From assembly GCA_964581605.1 (NCBI GenBank), contig CAZOPF010000095.1, positions 1-20,898 on the forward strand: a DNA stretch of 20,898 nucleotides, in the 5' to 3' direction. Positions 7,160-14,635 of the stretch are shown here, piece after piece. The notes beneath the pieces were generated by a model. The model worked only from the letters and a program-made list of their open reading frames with translations. It did not search any database and was not told the origin of the DNA. This DNA comes from CAADGU01 sp964581605 (GTDB lineage Bacteria > Chloroflexota > Anaerolineae > Promineifilales > Promineifilaceae). The stretch's first letter is position 1; the number at the start of each line of letters is the position of its first letter. A program made the position numbers and the translations under genes.

Positions 7160-8482
7160 ATGAAGTGGCGCGTGGCAGGTATTCTCCTCGTGTTAGTGGT
7201 GGTCGCGGCCGCCCTGCTGTTTTTCTGGCAGCGCTCTGGCGCGGCCGATTATGGCTTGCCGGTAGCTCTGTGCCCCGGCCCTGATTTGTATGGCTACACC
7301 TGCGAAAACAGCGCCGCTTATGCCTACATTGATGCTACCAATGACACCGGCCTCTACATTCTGGATGGCACCATCAAACTCGGCCTGCCCTTTGCCTTTA
7401 CCTTTTACGGCACCACCTATACCGAACTGTTTGCCAGCAGCAATGGCAATTTGCAGTTTGGCAATGCCAACCCTGAATATCAGAATAGCTGCCTGGATGA
7501 TGCACCTGCCACCGGGATGGGGGATATGGTTGCCGTCTATTGGGATGATCTGGATTTGCGCTTTGAGGGGTTTCTGGAAACAGAAGTGGTGGGGGAAGCG
7601 CCTGACCGTATTTTTGTGGTGGAGTGGGATGGGGTCCCCCGTTATGATACCGGTGATCCGTTAACGTTCGAGGTGCAACTATTTGAAGGCAGTAACGACA
7701 TCGTATTTTTGTATCAGGATGTAGCCCAAGGGGAGGCGGGCAACGGCCGTAGCGCCACTATCGGTATTCAAAGTGAATTACAAGAATTAGCCCTGCAATT
7801 GGGCTGTAATCTGGCCGTAGTCGCCGATGCCGGTCAGGTGCGTTTTGCCCATCCAGAGCAACCCAATGGGGGCATCGGGCTGACCGGGCCGCTGGTCATG
7901 CCGGACGAAGCAGCCGAACCAACCGCCCCTACCCTCAAAGGCCCCGCTGCTGACCTGCTGCGCCAGCTTAACCTGCGTGGGGAGGTGGTTCTGGCTGATT
8001 TGCACCGCCAATGGATCGCCCAAACCCCGCCAGTCACGGCCGTGTGGCAGCGTACCGACCTCACCGGGGATGGTCTGCCGGAACTGATTTTGCTGCGGCA
8101 CAGCACCATCGAATACCCCACCCTGGCCCAACTCATGGTGCTGACGCCGACCGCCGACGGGCAGTGGCGCTTGCTTCTCGACCACCCCCTGTCCAGCCGC
8201 CAACAACTCATCCCCAGTGCCCAATTTGCCCATACCGGCGATCTGACGCAAGATGGCTTTGATGATATGCTGTTGGTATCGCCGGATACGGGGCAGTTGT
8301 TTGTGCTGACGGCCGTCTATGATCGCCCCACACTCACGGCCGTACCGGATGCCTGTTTCGGCAGTCTGGCGGTGTTTGACATCAACAGCGATGGGCGTGA
8401 TGATATTGTGCGCGATAGGTGTGCGCGTGACGGTCGTGTTTACACCATCTGGAACGGCCAATCCTTTACTAATACCCCCTGA
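7160..8482 (+). CDS. Membrane-anchored extracytoplasmic protein, nidogen-like plus FG-GAP/VCBS-like repeats
   Basis: 440 residues. An uncleaved-looking N-terminal membrane segment (about residues 5-23, ILLVLVVVAAALLFFW) places the rest outside the cytoplasm. Residues about 40-215 form a beta-rich domain with features of the nidogen (NIDO)-like fold: LPFAFTFYGTTYTE, SSNGNLQFG, VAVYWDDLDL, IFVVEWDGVPRY and FEVQLFEGSNDIVFLYQDV. The C-terminal third has three aspartate-rich loops of the FG-GAP/integrin type: DLTGDGLPELILL (about 299-311), DLTQDGFDDMLLV (about 360-372) and DINSDGRDDIV (about 408-418), which usually bind calcium. Cysteines are few. Probably a surface or secreted binding protein; no catalytic motif is seen. 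It is preceded by a good leaderless promoter candidate and by the IS remnant. The name of the first domain is from fold-like resemblance only. Confidence 0.72.
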   Translation: MKWRVAGILLVLVVVAAALLFFWQRSGAADYGLPVALCPGPDLYGYTCENSAAYAYIDATNDTGLYILDGTIKLGLPFAFTFYGTTYTELFASSNGNLQFGNANPEYQNSCLDDAPATGMGDMVAVYWDDLDLRFEGFLETEVVGEAPDRIFVVEWDGVPRYDTGDPLTFEVQLFEGSNDIVFLYQDVAQGEAGNGRSATIGIQSELQELALQLGCNLAVVADAGQVRFAHPEQPNGGIGLTGPLVMPDEAAEPTAPTLKGPAADLLRQLNLRGEVVLADLHRQWIAQTPPVTAVWQRTDLTGDGLPELILLRHSTIEYPTLAQLMVLTPTADGQWRLLLDHPLSSRQQLIPSAQFAHTGDLTQDGFDDMLLVSPDTGQLFVLTAVYDRPTLTAVPDACFGSLAVFDINSDGRDDIVRDRCARDGRVYTIWNGQSFTNTP

Positions 8483-8496
8483 CAACGAATAAACGG

Positions 8497-8556
8497 CCAA
8501 TTGAAAATTGTCAACTGTCAATGGACCATTGAAAACCCCTTGCCAAGAGCAGGGGA
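8497..8556. repeat. Stop-proximal repeat: CAATTGAAAATTG plus hairpins
   Basis: Starting 15 bases after a stop codon: CCAATTGAAAATTG (8497-8510), matching the core of the hairpin at 17514-17559; TCAATGG/CCATTGA (8518-8532); and CCCCTTGC/GCAGGGG around 8536-8553. The last could terminate transcription. The rest of 8483-8627 shows no gene. Confidence 0.5.
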
Positions 8557-8627
8557 AAACGGTACTATGCACGCCGATTGTTACCGATTGTAAACCTATC
8601 CCATCATTTCATATGGAGTTAAGGAGC

Positions 8628-9317
8628 ATGTTTGAGGTTAACGGCACCTATGCCAACCGCAAAGGTGAATACACTGTATTGGAAATCACACCACCTGTGA
8701 TGCTGGTGCGCTACACCGACGGCGAAGAAGCCGAACTAAAAATCTCCGTCCAGGAGCGTATCTGGCAAAATATTGCCACCGAATATGAGGCCCGCGCCGC
8801 CAGCAAGTCGGCGCGGCGCAAATCGGCGCAGGGCACCAATCACTTCATCAAAGTGGTCAGCACGCCGGCCGTAGACGAACTGGCTTTCCCCGGTTGGGCT
8901 GAGCGTATGGTCATGGCCCCGTTGCCCGGCAGCACCGTTTCCGTCAAAGCAGGCGACCGGCTTATTATTTACGGGCAGGAAAGTCGCACCTTTTTTGCTG
9001 TTGTCACCATTACCGGTGATTCCAAATCAGCTAACCCCAAAGATTATTTCTTCACCGTGAATCTGGACGAAGTAGATTTCTTTCCTATTGATATTGACGC
9101 TACCGTTGCCCGGCCCGATAACGGTGTAGAAGCGGATATGGTGGAGTTGGAAAGCCAGCCTCGCTTCCGGCGGTTGCGGCTGGAAACAGAAGCCTATCTG
9201 CCCATCAGCGAAGATGATTTTGAACTGCTGGCCGAGGCGCTGACAGAAGTGACCGAAGAGGAAGATGTGGACGAAGAAGAGGTGGAGGAGGAGTATGAGG
9301 AAGAGGAAGAGGAGTAA
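8628..9317 (+). CDS. PUA/EVE-like domain protein with acidic tail (hypothetical)
   Basis: 229 residues from the ATG at 8628, which has GGAG at 8615-8618, nine bases upstream; an in-frame ATG at 8613 and open frame further up are less likely. The N-terminal ~50 residues look like a small beta-barrel (FEVNGTYANRKGEYTVLEI). The middle, FIKVVSTPAVDELAFPGW, KAGDRLIIYGQESRTFFAVV and YFFTVNLDEVDFFPIDI, resembles the EVE/PUA-like fold that binds modified bases in RNA or DNA. It ends in a strongly acidic tail of Glu and Asp (last 25 residues). Methionyl-tRNA synthetase follows 66 bases later, but a shared role is not shown. I do not recognise a named family with certainty. Confidence 0.6.
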   Translation: MFEVNGTYANRKGEYTVLEITPPVMLVRYTDGEEAELKISVQERIWQNIATEYEARAASKSARRKSAQGTNHFIKVVSTPAVDELAFPGWAERMVMAPLPGSTVSVKAGDRLIIYGQESRTFFAVVTITGDSKSANPKDYFFTVNLDEVDFFPIDIDATVARPDNGVEADMVELESQPRFRRLRLETEAYLPISEDDFELLAEALTEVTEEEDVDEEEVEEEYEEEEEE

Positions 9318-9374
9318 GTAGTGAGCAGTGAGCAGTAAACAGTAAGCGGTTTACTACTGCTTACTGCTTATCAC
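9318..9374. repeat. Heptamer tandem repeat hairpin directly after a stop codon
   Basis: Left arm of AGCAGTG / AGCAGTA / AACAGTA units (9320-9347), right arm GTTTACTACTGCTTACTGCT-like (9349-9368), a near-complementary hairpin. It begins two bases after the TAA at 9315-9317 and is the same family as 1-50 and 14451-14515. Confidence 0.7.
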
Positions 9375-9383
9375 AAGATACAT

Positions 9384-11168
9384 ATGGCAAAAGAATATAT
9401 TTTAGTCTGCGTGGCCTGGCCTTATGCCAATGCCGATATTCACCAGGGGAATGTGACCGGTTCTTATTTACCGGCGGATATTTATGCCCGTTTTCATCGG
9501 TTGCGGGGCAATCATGTCTTGATGGTTTCGGGCACAGACAGCCACGGGACGCCGGTAACGGTGAAGGCAGACGAACTGGGAAAACCGGTACAGGAGGTGT
9601 TTGAGTATTATCACGGCCGTTTCCTCACCCTCTTTCAACAACTGGGCCTCACCTACGACCTGTTCACGCACACAGACACCGAAAACCATCACCGCGTTTC
9701 CCAGGATATGTTCAAAACGTTAGGGGAAAATGGTTACCTCTACCGCCACACCACGCCCCAAATGTATTCGCCCAAAACGGGCCGCTTTTTGCCTGACCGG
9801 TATGTGGAAGGGGAGTGCCCGAATTGTGGCTACGGCCGTGCCCGTGGCGACCAGTGCGACAATTGCAACACCCTCTTTGAAAGCGCCAGCCAGCTCAAAA
9901 ACCCACGCAGCCGGGTGGATGACAGCGCCCTGGAACTGCGTGACACCGAACATTATTTCCTGGACCTGCCCAAACTGGCGGCCGATGGCCTGGAAGCATG
10001 GCTCAATGATGGCAAAGAATTCTGGCGGCCGCAGGTGATCAACTTTGCCCGCAATTTTGTGGCCCAGGGGCTCATTGGCCGCGCCGTCACCCGCGACATG
10101 GATTGGGGTATCCCCGTGCCGGTGCCCGACTTTGAGGGCAAAGTGCTCTACGTCTGGTTTGAAGCCGTGATCGGTTATTTGTCGGCCGCCATCGAGTGGG
10201 CGCATAACAGTGGACAGCCGGAGGCGTGGCGAAACTGGTGGCAAAACCCAGAGGCGCGTACCGTCTACTTCATCGGCAAGGACAACATTCCTTTCCACAC
10301 CGTTTTCTGGCCGGCGCAGTTGTTAGGATCAACCGGGCTGTATGATGACGGACGTGCCCAACCCCTCAACCTGCCCTACGATGTGCCCGCCAACGAGTTT
10401 ATGAACATGGAAGGGCGCAAAATTAGCGGCAGCATGAATTGGGGTGTGTGGATGCTGGACGCGCTGGAACGGTATGATCCTGACCCGCTGCGTTATTACC
10501 TGACGGCCGTCATGCCCGAAACCCGCGACAGCGATTGGAGCTGGGAAGGGTATGTGGAGCGCAACAACACCGAACTGGTGGGCAACTGGGGCAATCTGGT
10601 CAACCGGGTGCTGAACATGATCCAGCGCTACTTCCAGGGGCACGTGCCCGATCCTGGTGAATTGACGGAGCAGGACAGGGGATTGCTGACGGCCGTAGAC
10701 GCCGGTTTTGAAACAGTGGCCGCTCTGTACGATGCCTGCAAATTCCGCACCGCCGTGCAGGAAAATTTGCGCCTCTCCTCCCTGGTGAACCAATACCTGG
10801 AAGAGACCAGCCCCTGGACAACGGCCAAAACCGATCTGGCGGCAACAGGCCGGGCGCTGTACACCGCCTTGCAAGCCATCAGCGGGCTGAAGGTGTTGTG
10901 GTCGCCCATCTTGCCCTTTACCAGCCAGCAAATTCATACGCTGCTGGGCGAGGAGGGGCAGCTATTTGGCACACAGATGGCACAGACCTACCAGGAAAAG
11001 ACGCGCAGCCATGTGGGGTTGACCTATGTGGCGGACATGGCCGTGGGCCAATGGGCACGCCACGAAATTCCGGTGGGGCGGCCGTTGCCCAAACCGCAGC
11101 CCCTCTTTAAGAAACTAGACCCGGCGGTTGCTCAGGAAGAATTGCAGCGATTAGGGACAGGCGATTAG
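9384..11168 (+). CDS. metG: Methionine-tRNA ligase (class I, zinc-containing)
   Basis: Charges tRNA-Met with methionine using ATP. 594 residues; catalytic core with PYANADIHQGN at the HIGH position (His20-Gln-Gly-Asn23), SGTDSHGTPVTVKA, a connective zinc knuckle with Cys145, Cys148, Cys158 and Cys161, DWGIPVPVP, VYFIGKDNIPFHTVFWPA, and the KMSKS equivalent KISGS at 346-350. The helical anticodon-binding domain follows (RNNTELVGNWGNLVNRVLN). There is no C-terminal Trbp111-like tRNA-binding extension. Both signature motifs are altered: the last His of HIGH is Asn, and the second Lys of KMSKS is Gly. Close relatives in other phyla read HLGH and K(L/I)STS. All surrounding core motifs are intact, so it is most likely the working enzyme. 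No Shine-Dalgarno is seen before ATG 9384. Confidence 0.95.
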   Translation: MAKEYILVCVAWPYANADIHQGNVTGSYLPADIYARFHRLRGNHVLMVSGTDSHGTPVTVKADELGKPVQEVFEYYHGRFLTLFQQLGLTYDLFTHTDTENHHRVSQDMFKTLGENGYLYRHTTPQMYSPKTGRFLPDRYVEGECPNCGYGRARGDQCDNCNTLFESASQLKNPRSRVDDSALELRDTEHYFLDLPKLAADGLEAWLNDGKEFWRPQVINFARNFVAQGLIGRAVTRDMDWGIPVPVPDFEGKVLYVWFEAVIGYLSAAIEWAHNSGQPEAWRNWWQNPEARTVYFIGKDNIPFHTVFWPAQLLGSTGLYDDGRAQPLNLPYDVPANEFMNMEGRKISGSMNWGVWMLDALERYDPDPLRYYLTAVMPETRDSDWSWEGYVERNNTELVGNWGNLVNRVLNMIQRYFQGHVPDPGELTEQDRGLLTAVDAGFETVAALYDACKFRTAVQENLRLSSLVNQYLEETSPWTTAKTDLAATGRALYTALQAISGLKVLWSPILPFTSQQIHTLLGEEGQLFGTQMAQTYQEKTRSHVGLTYVADMAVGQWARHEIPVGRPLPKPQPLFKKLDPAVAQEELQRLGTGD

Positions 11169-11216
11169 GAGATTGAGAGAGTAGGAGACTAAGAATCTCT
11201 CACTCTCTCAATCTCC
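11168..11216. repeat. Stop-proximal GGAGATT-family hairpin
   Basis: GGAGATTGAGAGAGT (11168-11182) and its exact complement ACTCTCTCAATCTCC (11202-11216) form a perfect 15-bp stem overlapping the last base of the metG stop. A T5 run (11228-11232) follows 11 bases after the stem, so partial terminator activity is possible. The same arm sequence, one base different, recurs at 16242-16294. Confidence 0.7.
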
Positions 11217-11232
11217 CATTCTCCGGCTTTTT

Positions 11233-11604
11233 ATGGGACAAAGCACCCTCACGCGGTACCCAATGCCAGGCAACATTCTGGTTGTCCATGTGGCCGACAC
11301 TTCCCCGGAAACGGTAGAGGATTGGTACCTCTCTTCTCTGGCGGAAATGGATGCTTATACCGGGCCGGTGAAACGACTGTATGACATGCGGGATTTGAAC
11401 ACGGTTTCCATTGAGGCGGTGCGCACGGCCGTGAAAGTGCGCCGCCACCCCAAAGCACACCTGGTGTATACGGCCGTGCTCACCAACAACTCCACCGTCA
11501 CCGCCCTGGTACGCGCTGCCCTGGCTGTTCAGGGAAGCGGAAACTTCAAACTCTTCACCAACGAAACTGAGGCCATTGCCTGGTTACATGCCAAAGTGGT
11601 CTGA
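11233..11604 (+). CDS. SpoIIAA/STAS-like domain protein
   Basis: 123-residue single-domain protein. The pattern GNILVVHVADTSPETVEDWY, RLYDMRDLNTVSIEAV, HLVYTAVLTNN and the C-terminal LFTNETEAIAWL fits the SpoIIAA-like/STAS fold, in which the last motif (ExAxxWL) is typical of stand-alone members. Such proteins act as small regulatory or scaffolding modules; the phospho-serine of true anti-anti-sigma factors cannot be pinned down here. The start at 11233 has no Shine-Dalgarno; an ATG at residue 11 is possible. The Rpn-family gene starts 5 bases after its stop, suggesting joint translation. Confidence 0.72.
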   Translation: MGQSTLTRYPMPGNILVVHVADTSPETVEDWYLSSLAEMDAYTGPVKRLYDMRDLNTVSIEAVRTAVKVRRHPKAHLVYTAVLTNNSTVTALVRAALAVQGSGNFKLFTNETEAIAWLHAKVV

Positions 11605-11609
11605 CCCCC

Positions 11610-12746
11610 ATGGCCGTCCAAAATCCCCACGACCGTTTCTTCCGCGAGAGTTTCGGCCGAATTGAGATCGCCCGCAACTATCTGGAAGAGTATCTGCCAG
11701 ACGCGCTGCGCCAACTTCTGGACCTGTCACAAATGACCCTGCAAGACGGGTCATTTGTGGATGAAGAAATGCAGGCCCACCAGAGCGACATTATCTATCA
11801 GATACGGTTGCATGATGGACAAACCGCCTACATCTACTTCCTCTTTGAACACAAAAGCTACTCTGATCCACTGGTGATTTTCCAATTACTCCGTTATCTG
11901 GTGCGCTTTTGGGAACGGCAGCTGAAGGAAGGACGGGCGCTATCTGCCATCATTCCTCTGGTCATTTATCATGGGGAACGCACATGGCAAACGCCGACCG
12001 ACTTTTTCAGCTTAGTGGGCGCACCGGAGGAGTTACGGCCGTATCAACCCGACTTCCGCTATCTTTTAAGCGACTTCTCTCACCTCTCCGATGAAGAAAT
12101 AAAAGGGCAAATCTGGCTGCGCGTGAGCCTGTCCGTATTGCGTGCTATTTTCAACCCCCACCTGCGCGAAGAGCTGGATAACCTGATCACATTGATCTTC
12201 CAGTTACGTGAACAACGCACCGGGTTGGAATATATTCGCACAATTTTGTATTATTTGAGCAGCGCAACCGGAAAAATCAAAAGGCAAGATTTACAACGGG
12301 CCTTATTACAACAAGGAGAGCAAGGCAAAATGCTAATGAATACGATAGCTCAAGAGATATTTCAAGAAGGAATGCAACAAGGAATGCAGCAGGGAATGCA
12401 GCAGGGAATACAACAGGGAATGCAGCAGGGAATGCANNNNNNNNNNNNNNNNNNNNNNNNNNNNNNNNNNNNNNNNNNNNNNNNNNNNNNNNNNNNNNNN
12501 NNNNNNNNNNNNNNNNNNNNNNNNNNNNNNNNNNNNGGAATGCAACAAGGAATGCAACAAGGAATGGAAGAAGCAATGCGTCAGAATATCGTGGAACTGC
12601 TACAACTACGCCTGCAAGTACCCGAAATGACATTCCAGGAGCAGCTAAAGCAGATAGATAACCTCGACGACCTGCGACTATTGGTGCGCCGTGCGGCAAC
12701 GGTAGACAATGTGGAACAATTTGCCCAGGCGCTATTCGCCCTGTAA
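11610..12746 (+). CDS. Rpn-family recombination-promoting nuclease / YhgA-like (PD-(D/E)XK), with GMQQ repeats and an assembly gap
   Basis: The N-terminal domain (about 1-235) is the Rpn/YhgA-like (Transposase_31) nuclease: HDRFFRESFGRIEIARNYLE at the start, Asp60 in HQSDIIYQIRL, and Glu80-His-Lys82 in YFLFEHKSYSD as the PD-(D/E)XK active site, then IPLVIYHGERTW. Rpn proteins are DNA endonucleases; in E. coli they act in recombination and phage defence. Residues 254 onward are a GMQQ tetrapeptide array from a 12-bp unit, broken by 100 N, then a conserved C-terminal helix bundle (RQNIVELLQLRLQVPEMTF). The frame is open on both sides of the gap and stays in register with 12-bp units, but the true length is unknown. 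A Shine-Dalgarno and ATG at 12313-12332 could start a short C-terminal product. The nominal length of 378 is not reliable. Confidence 0.88.
   Translation: MAVQNPHDRFFRESFGRIEIARNYLEEYLPDALRQLLDLSQMTLQDGSFVDEEMQAHQSDIIYQIRLHDGQTAYIYFLFEHKSYSDPLVIFQLLRYLVRFWERQLKEGRALSAIIPLVIYHGERTWQTPTDFFSLVGAPEELRPYQPDFRYLLSDFSHLSDEEIKGQIWLRVSLSVLRAIFNPHLREELDNLITLIFQLREQRTGLEYIRTILYYLSSATGKIKRQDLQRALLQQGEQGKMLMNTIAQEIFQEGMQQGMQQGMQQGIQQGMQQGMXXXXXXXXXXXXXXXXXXXXXXXXXXXXXXXXXXGMQQGMQQGMEEAMRQNIVELLQLRLQVPEMTFQEQLKQIDNLDDLRLLVRRAATVDNVEQFAQALFAL
12313..12332 (+). promoter_or_regulatory. Internal ribosome binding site and in-frame ATG in the Rpn gene
   Basis: AAGGAG at 12313-12318 lies 11 bases before an ATG at 12330-12332, codon 241 of the Rpn frame (MLMNTIAQEIFQEG). 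The product would consist of the GMQQ array and C-terminal domain without the nuclease. E. coli rpn genes encode such a short RpnS from an internal start that blocks the full-length nuclease. The full-length gene's own ATG has no comparable signal. Confidence 0.45.
12369..12560 (+). repeat. 12-bp tandem repeat encoding GMQQ
   Basis: Units of GGAATGCARCAR: five and a half before the gap (12369-12436) and two after it (12537-12560), followed by a degenerate unit. The 12-bp period keeps frame at any copy number. The repeat is the likely reason the assembly broke here. Confidence 0.9.
12437..12536. other. Assembly gap of 100 N
   Basis: Exactly 100 N inside the GMQQ repeat, the conventional placeholder for a gap of unknown size. 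Real copy number is undetermined. Confidence 0.98.
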
Positions 12747-12758
12747 AGCCGAGAACAT

Positions 12759-14444
12759 ATGACCACCGACGACAAAAAAATTATCTACTCCATGATCGGC
12801 GTGGGCAAAGTTGTCCCACCCAACAAAAAAATCCTCGAAGACATCTCCCTCTCCTACTTTTACGGCGCCAAAATTGGCGTCCTCGGCCTGAACGGGGCCG
12901 GTAAGTCCAGCCTGTTGCGCATCATGGCTGGTGTAGACCAGGAATTTATTGGCGAAACAGTTCTCTCTCCCGGCTACACCATTGGCTTCCTGGAGCAGGA
13001 GCCACTGCTCAACGAAACCCGCACCGTGCGCGAAGTGGTGGAAGAAGGGGCACAGGAAATCGTTGATGCCCTGAAAGCCTACGACGCCATCAACCTGAAA
13101 TTTGGCGAGCCGATGAGTGACGACGAAATGAACGACCTCATCGAAGAACAGGGCAAACTACAAGACAAACTCGACCACCTGAACGCCTGGGATTTAGACA
13201 GCCGCCTGGAACTGGCTATGGATGCCCTGCGCACCCCACCCGGCGACGCCCCCATTGCCATTCTCTCCGGTGGCGAGCGGCGGCGCGTGGCCCTCTGCCG
13301 CCTGCTGCTGCAACAGCCAGACATCCTGTTGCTGGACGAACCCACCAACCACCTGGACGCCGAATCGGTAGCCTGGCTGGAACGGCACCTGCAACAATAT
13401 CCTGGTACCGTCATCGCCGTCACCCACGACCGTTACTTTCTGGACAATGTGGCCGGTTGGATTTTGGAACTGGATCGCGGCCGGGGTATTCCCTGGAAGG
13501 GTAATTACTCTTCCTGGCTGCAACAAAAACAAGACCGGCTGGCGCGGGAAGAAAAGAAGGAAAGCGCCCGCGTCAAAACGTTGCAGCGTGAATTGGAGTG
13601 GATTGGCACGTCGCCCAAAGGCCGCCACGCCAAATCCCAGGCACGCATCAACCGTTACAACGACCTGCTCAACGAGAATTTCGAGCGCGCCAACGAAGAA
13701 CGCGAAATTTACATCCCGCCCGGCCCACGCCTGGGTGACATTGTGATCCGCGCGCAAGATGTGCGCAAAGGGTACGGCGACCGGCTGCTGTATGAAAACC
13801 TGACCTTCGATGTGCCGCCAGGCGCGATTGTGGGCATCATCGGGCCCAACGGCGCAGGCAAAACCACCCTCTTCCGCATGATCGTCGGCCAGGAACAGCC
13901 GGACGGCGGCAGTCTGCGTGTGGGTGACACCGTGCAATTTGCTTACGTAGACCAGAGCCGCGATGATCTGAACGCGGACAAAACGGTGTGGGAAGAGATT
14001 TCCGATGGGCAGGACAATCTGGTATTGGGCGACCGGCGCATGAATTCGCGGGCCTATGTGGGGCGCTTTAACTTTGGCGGCAGCGACCAGCAAAAGCGAG
14101 TGGGCGACCTTTCCGGCGGTGAGCGCAACCGGGTGCATCTGGCGAAGTTGCTCAAATCGGGCGCGAATCTGCTGCTGCTGGACGAACCAACGAATGACCT
14201 GGACGTGAATACGCTGCGGGCGTTGGAAGAGGCGCTGGCTAATTTTGCTGGCTGTGCGCTGATTATTTCCCATGACCGCTGGTTTTTAGACCGGATTGCC
14301 ACGCACATTTTGGCTTTTGAAGGGGACAGCGAGGTGCGCTGGTTTAACGGCAGTTACAGTGAATATGAACAAGACCGGCGGCAACGGCTGGGCGACGCGG
14401 CCGATCGGCCGCATCGGATTACGTACCGGAAATTGACACGGTAA
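12759..14444 (+). CDS. ettA: Energy-dependent translational throttle protein EttA (ABC-F ATPase)
   Basis: 561-residue cytosolic ABC-F protein with two ATPase domains and no membrane part; EttA binds the ribosomal E site and gates the first peptide bond according to ATP/ADP. Domain 1: Walker A GLNGAGKS (43-50), signature LSGGERRR from Leu169, Walker B LLLDEPTNHLDAES, switch His in AVTHDRYF. An arm-like insertion GEPMSDDEMNDLIEEQ follows Walker A 1. The linker carries SPKGRHAKSQARINRYNDLL, typical of EttA. Domain 2: Walker A GPNGAGKTT from Gly362, LSGGERNR from Leu451, LLLDEPTNDLDVNT, IISHDRWFLDRIATHI. Length matches the family (about 555). It starts 12 bases after the Rpn stop without an obvious Shine-Dalgarno. 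Unlike most genes here it contains no ACGGCCGT. Confidence 0.97.
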   Translation: MTTDDKKIIYSMIGVGKVVPPNKKILEDISLSYFYGAKIGVLGLNGAGKSSLLRIMAGVDQEFIGETVLSPGYTIGFLEQEPLLNETRTVREVVEEGAQEIVDALKAYDAINLKFGEPMSDDEMNDLIEEQGKLQDKLDHLNAWDLDSRLELAMDALRTPPGDAPIAILSGGERRRVALCRLLLQQPDILLLDEPTNHLDAESVAWLERHLQQYPGTVIAVTHDRYFLDNVAGWILELDRGRGIPWKGNYSSWLQQKQDRLAREEKKESARVKTLQRELEWIGTSPKGRHAKSQARINRYNDLLNENFERANEEREIYIPPGPRLGDIVIRAQDVRKGYGDRLLYENLTFDVPPGAIVGIIGPNGAGKTTLFRMIVGQEQPDGGSLRVGDTVQFAYVDQSRDDLNADKTVWEEISDGQDNLVLGDRRMNSRAYVGRFNFGGSDQQKRVGDLSGGERNRVHLAKLLKSGANLLLLDEPTNDLDVNTLRALEEALANFAGCALIISHDRWFLDRIATHILAFEGDSEVRWFNGSYSEYEQDRRQRLGDAADRPHRITYRKLTR

Positions 14445-14447
14445 TGA

Positions 14448-14515
14448 GGGAACAGTAAACAGTAAACAGTGAGCAGTCAATACCTTTTGTTCACCGTTCC
14501 CTTTTTACTGTTTAC
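14448..14515. repeat. AACAGTA heptamer repeat hairpin after ettA
   Basis: Units AACAGTA, AACAGTA, AACAGTG, AGCAGTC (14451-14478) face GTTCCC (14496-14501) and ACTGTTTAC (14507-14515), pairing with GGGAAC and GTAAACAGT on the left. It starts three bases after the ettA TAA. Same family as 1-50 and 9318-9374. Confidence 0.65.
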
Positions 14516-14565
14516 TTCTTCAAAGGAGTTTGCATGGGTAGCCGCCCACCACGATGGATGTAAGT

Positions 14566-14614
14566 TGTAGCTCGATTTTCCAAATCGAGTGGCGATTTGG
14601 AAGATCGCCCTACA
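14566..14614. repeat. Hairpin element with GATTTTCCAAATCG core
   Basis: 23-base arms (14566-14588 and 14592-14614) with a 3-base loop, bounded by TGTAG/CTACA and agreeing at about 19 of 23 positions. The core resembles the hairpin at 109-163 with C-C in place of G-C. It ends eight bases before the Shine-Dalgarno of the next gene, so it lies in that gene's leader. Confidence 0.6.
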
Positions 14615-14635
14615 TTTATACAGGAGGATATAGAA

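Noticed and set aside
7057..7284. 75-codon plus-strand frame overlapping the IS end and the nidogen-like gene
   Set aside because: It crosses the terminal inverted repeat and the promoter, and overlaps a gene with a clear membrane anchor in another frame.
8508..8627. Upstream extension of the PUA/EVE-like gene
   Set aside because: It reads through the repeat hairpins; the ATG at 8628 has a GGAG at good distance.
12277..12699. Minus-strand frame running through the N gap
   Set aside because: Artefact of undetermined bases and the antisense of the GMQQ repeat.
13194..14273. 359-codon minus-strand open frame in ettA
   Set aside because: Antisense shadow of a highly conserved ABC-F gene; no motif of its own.
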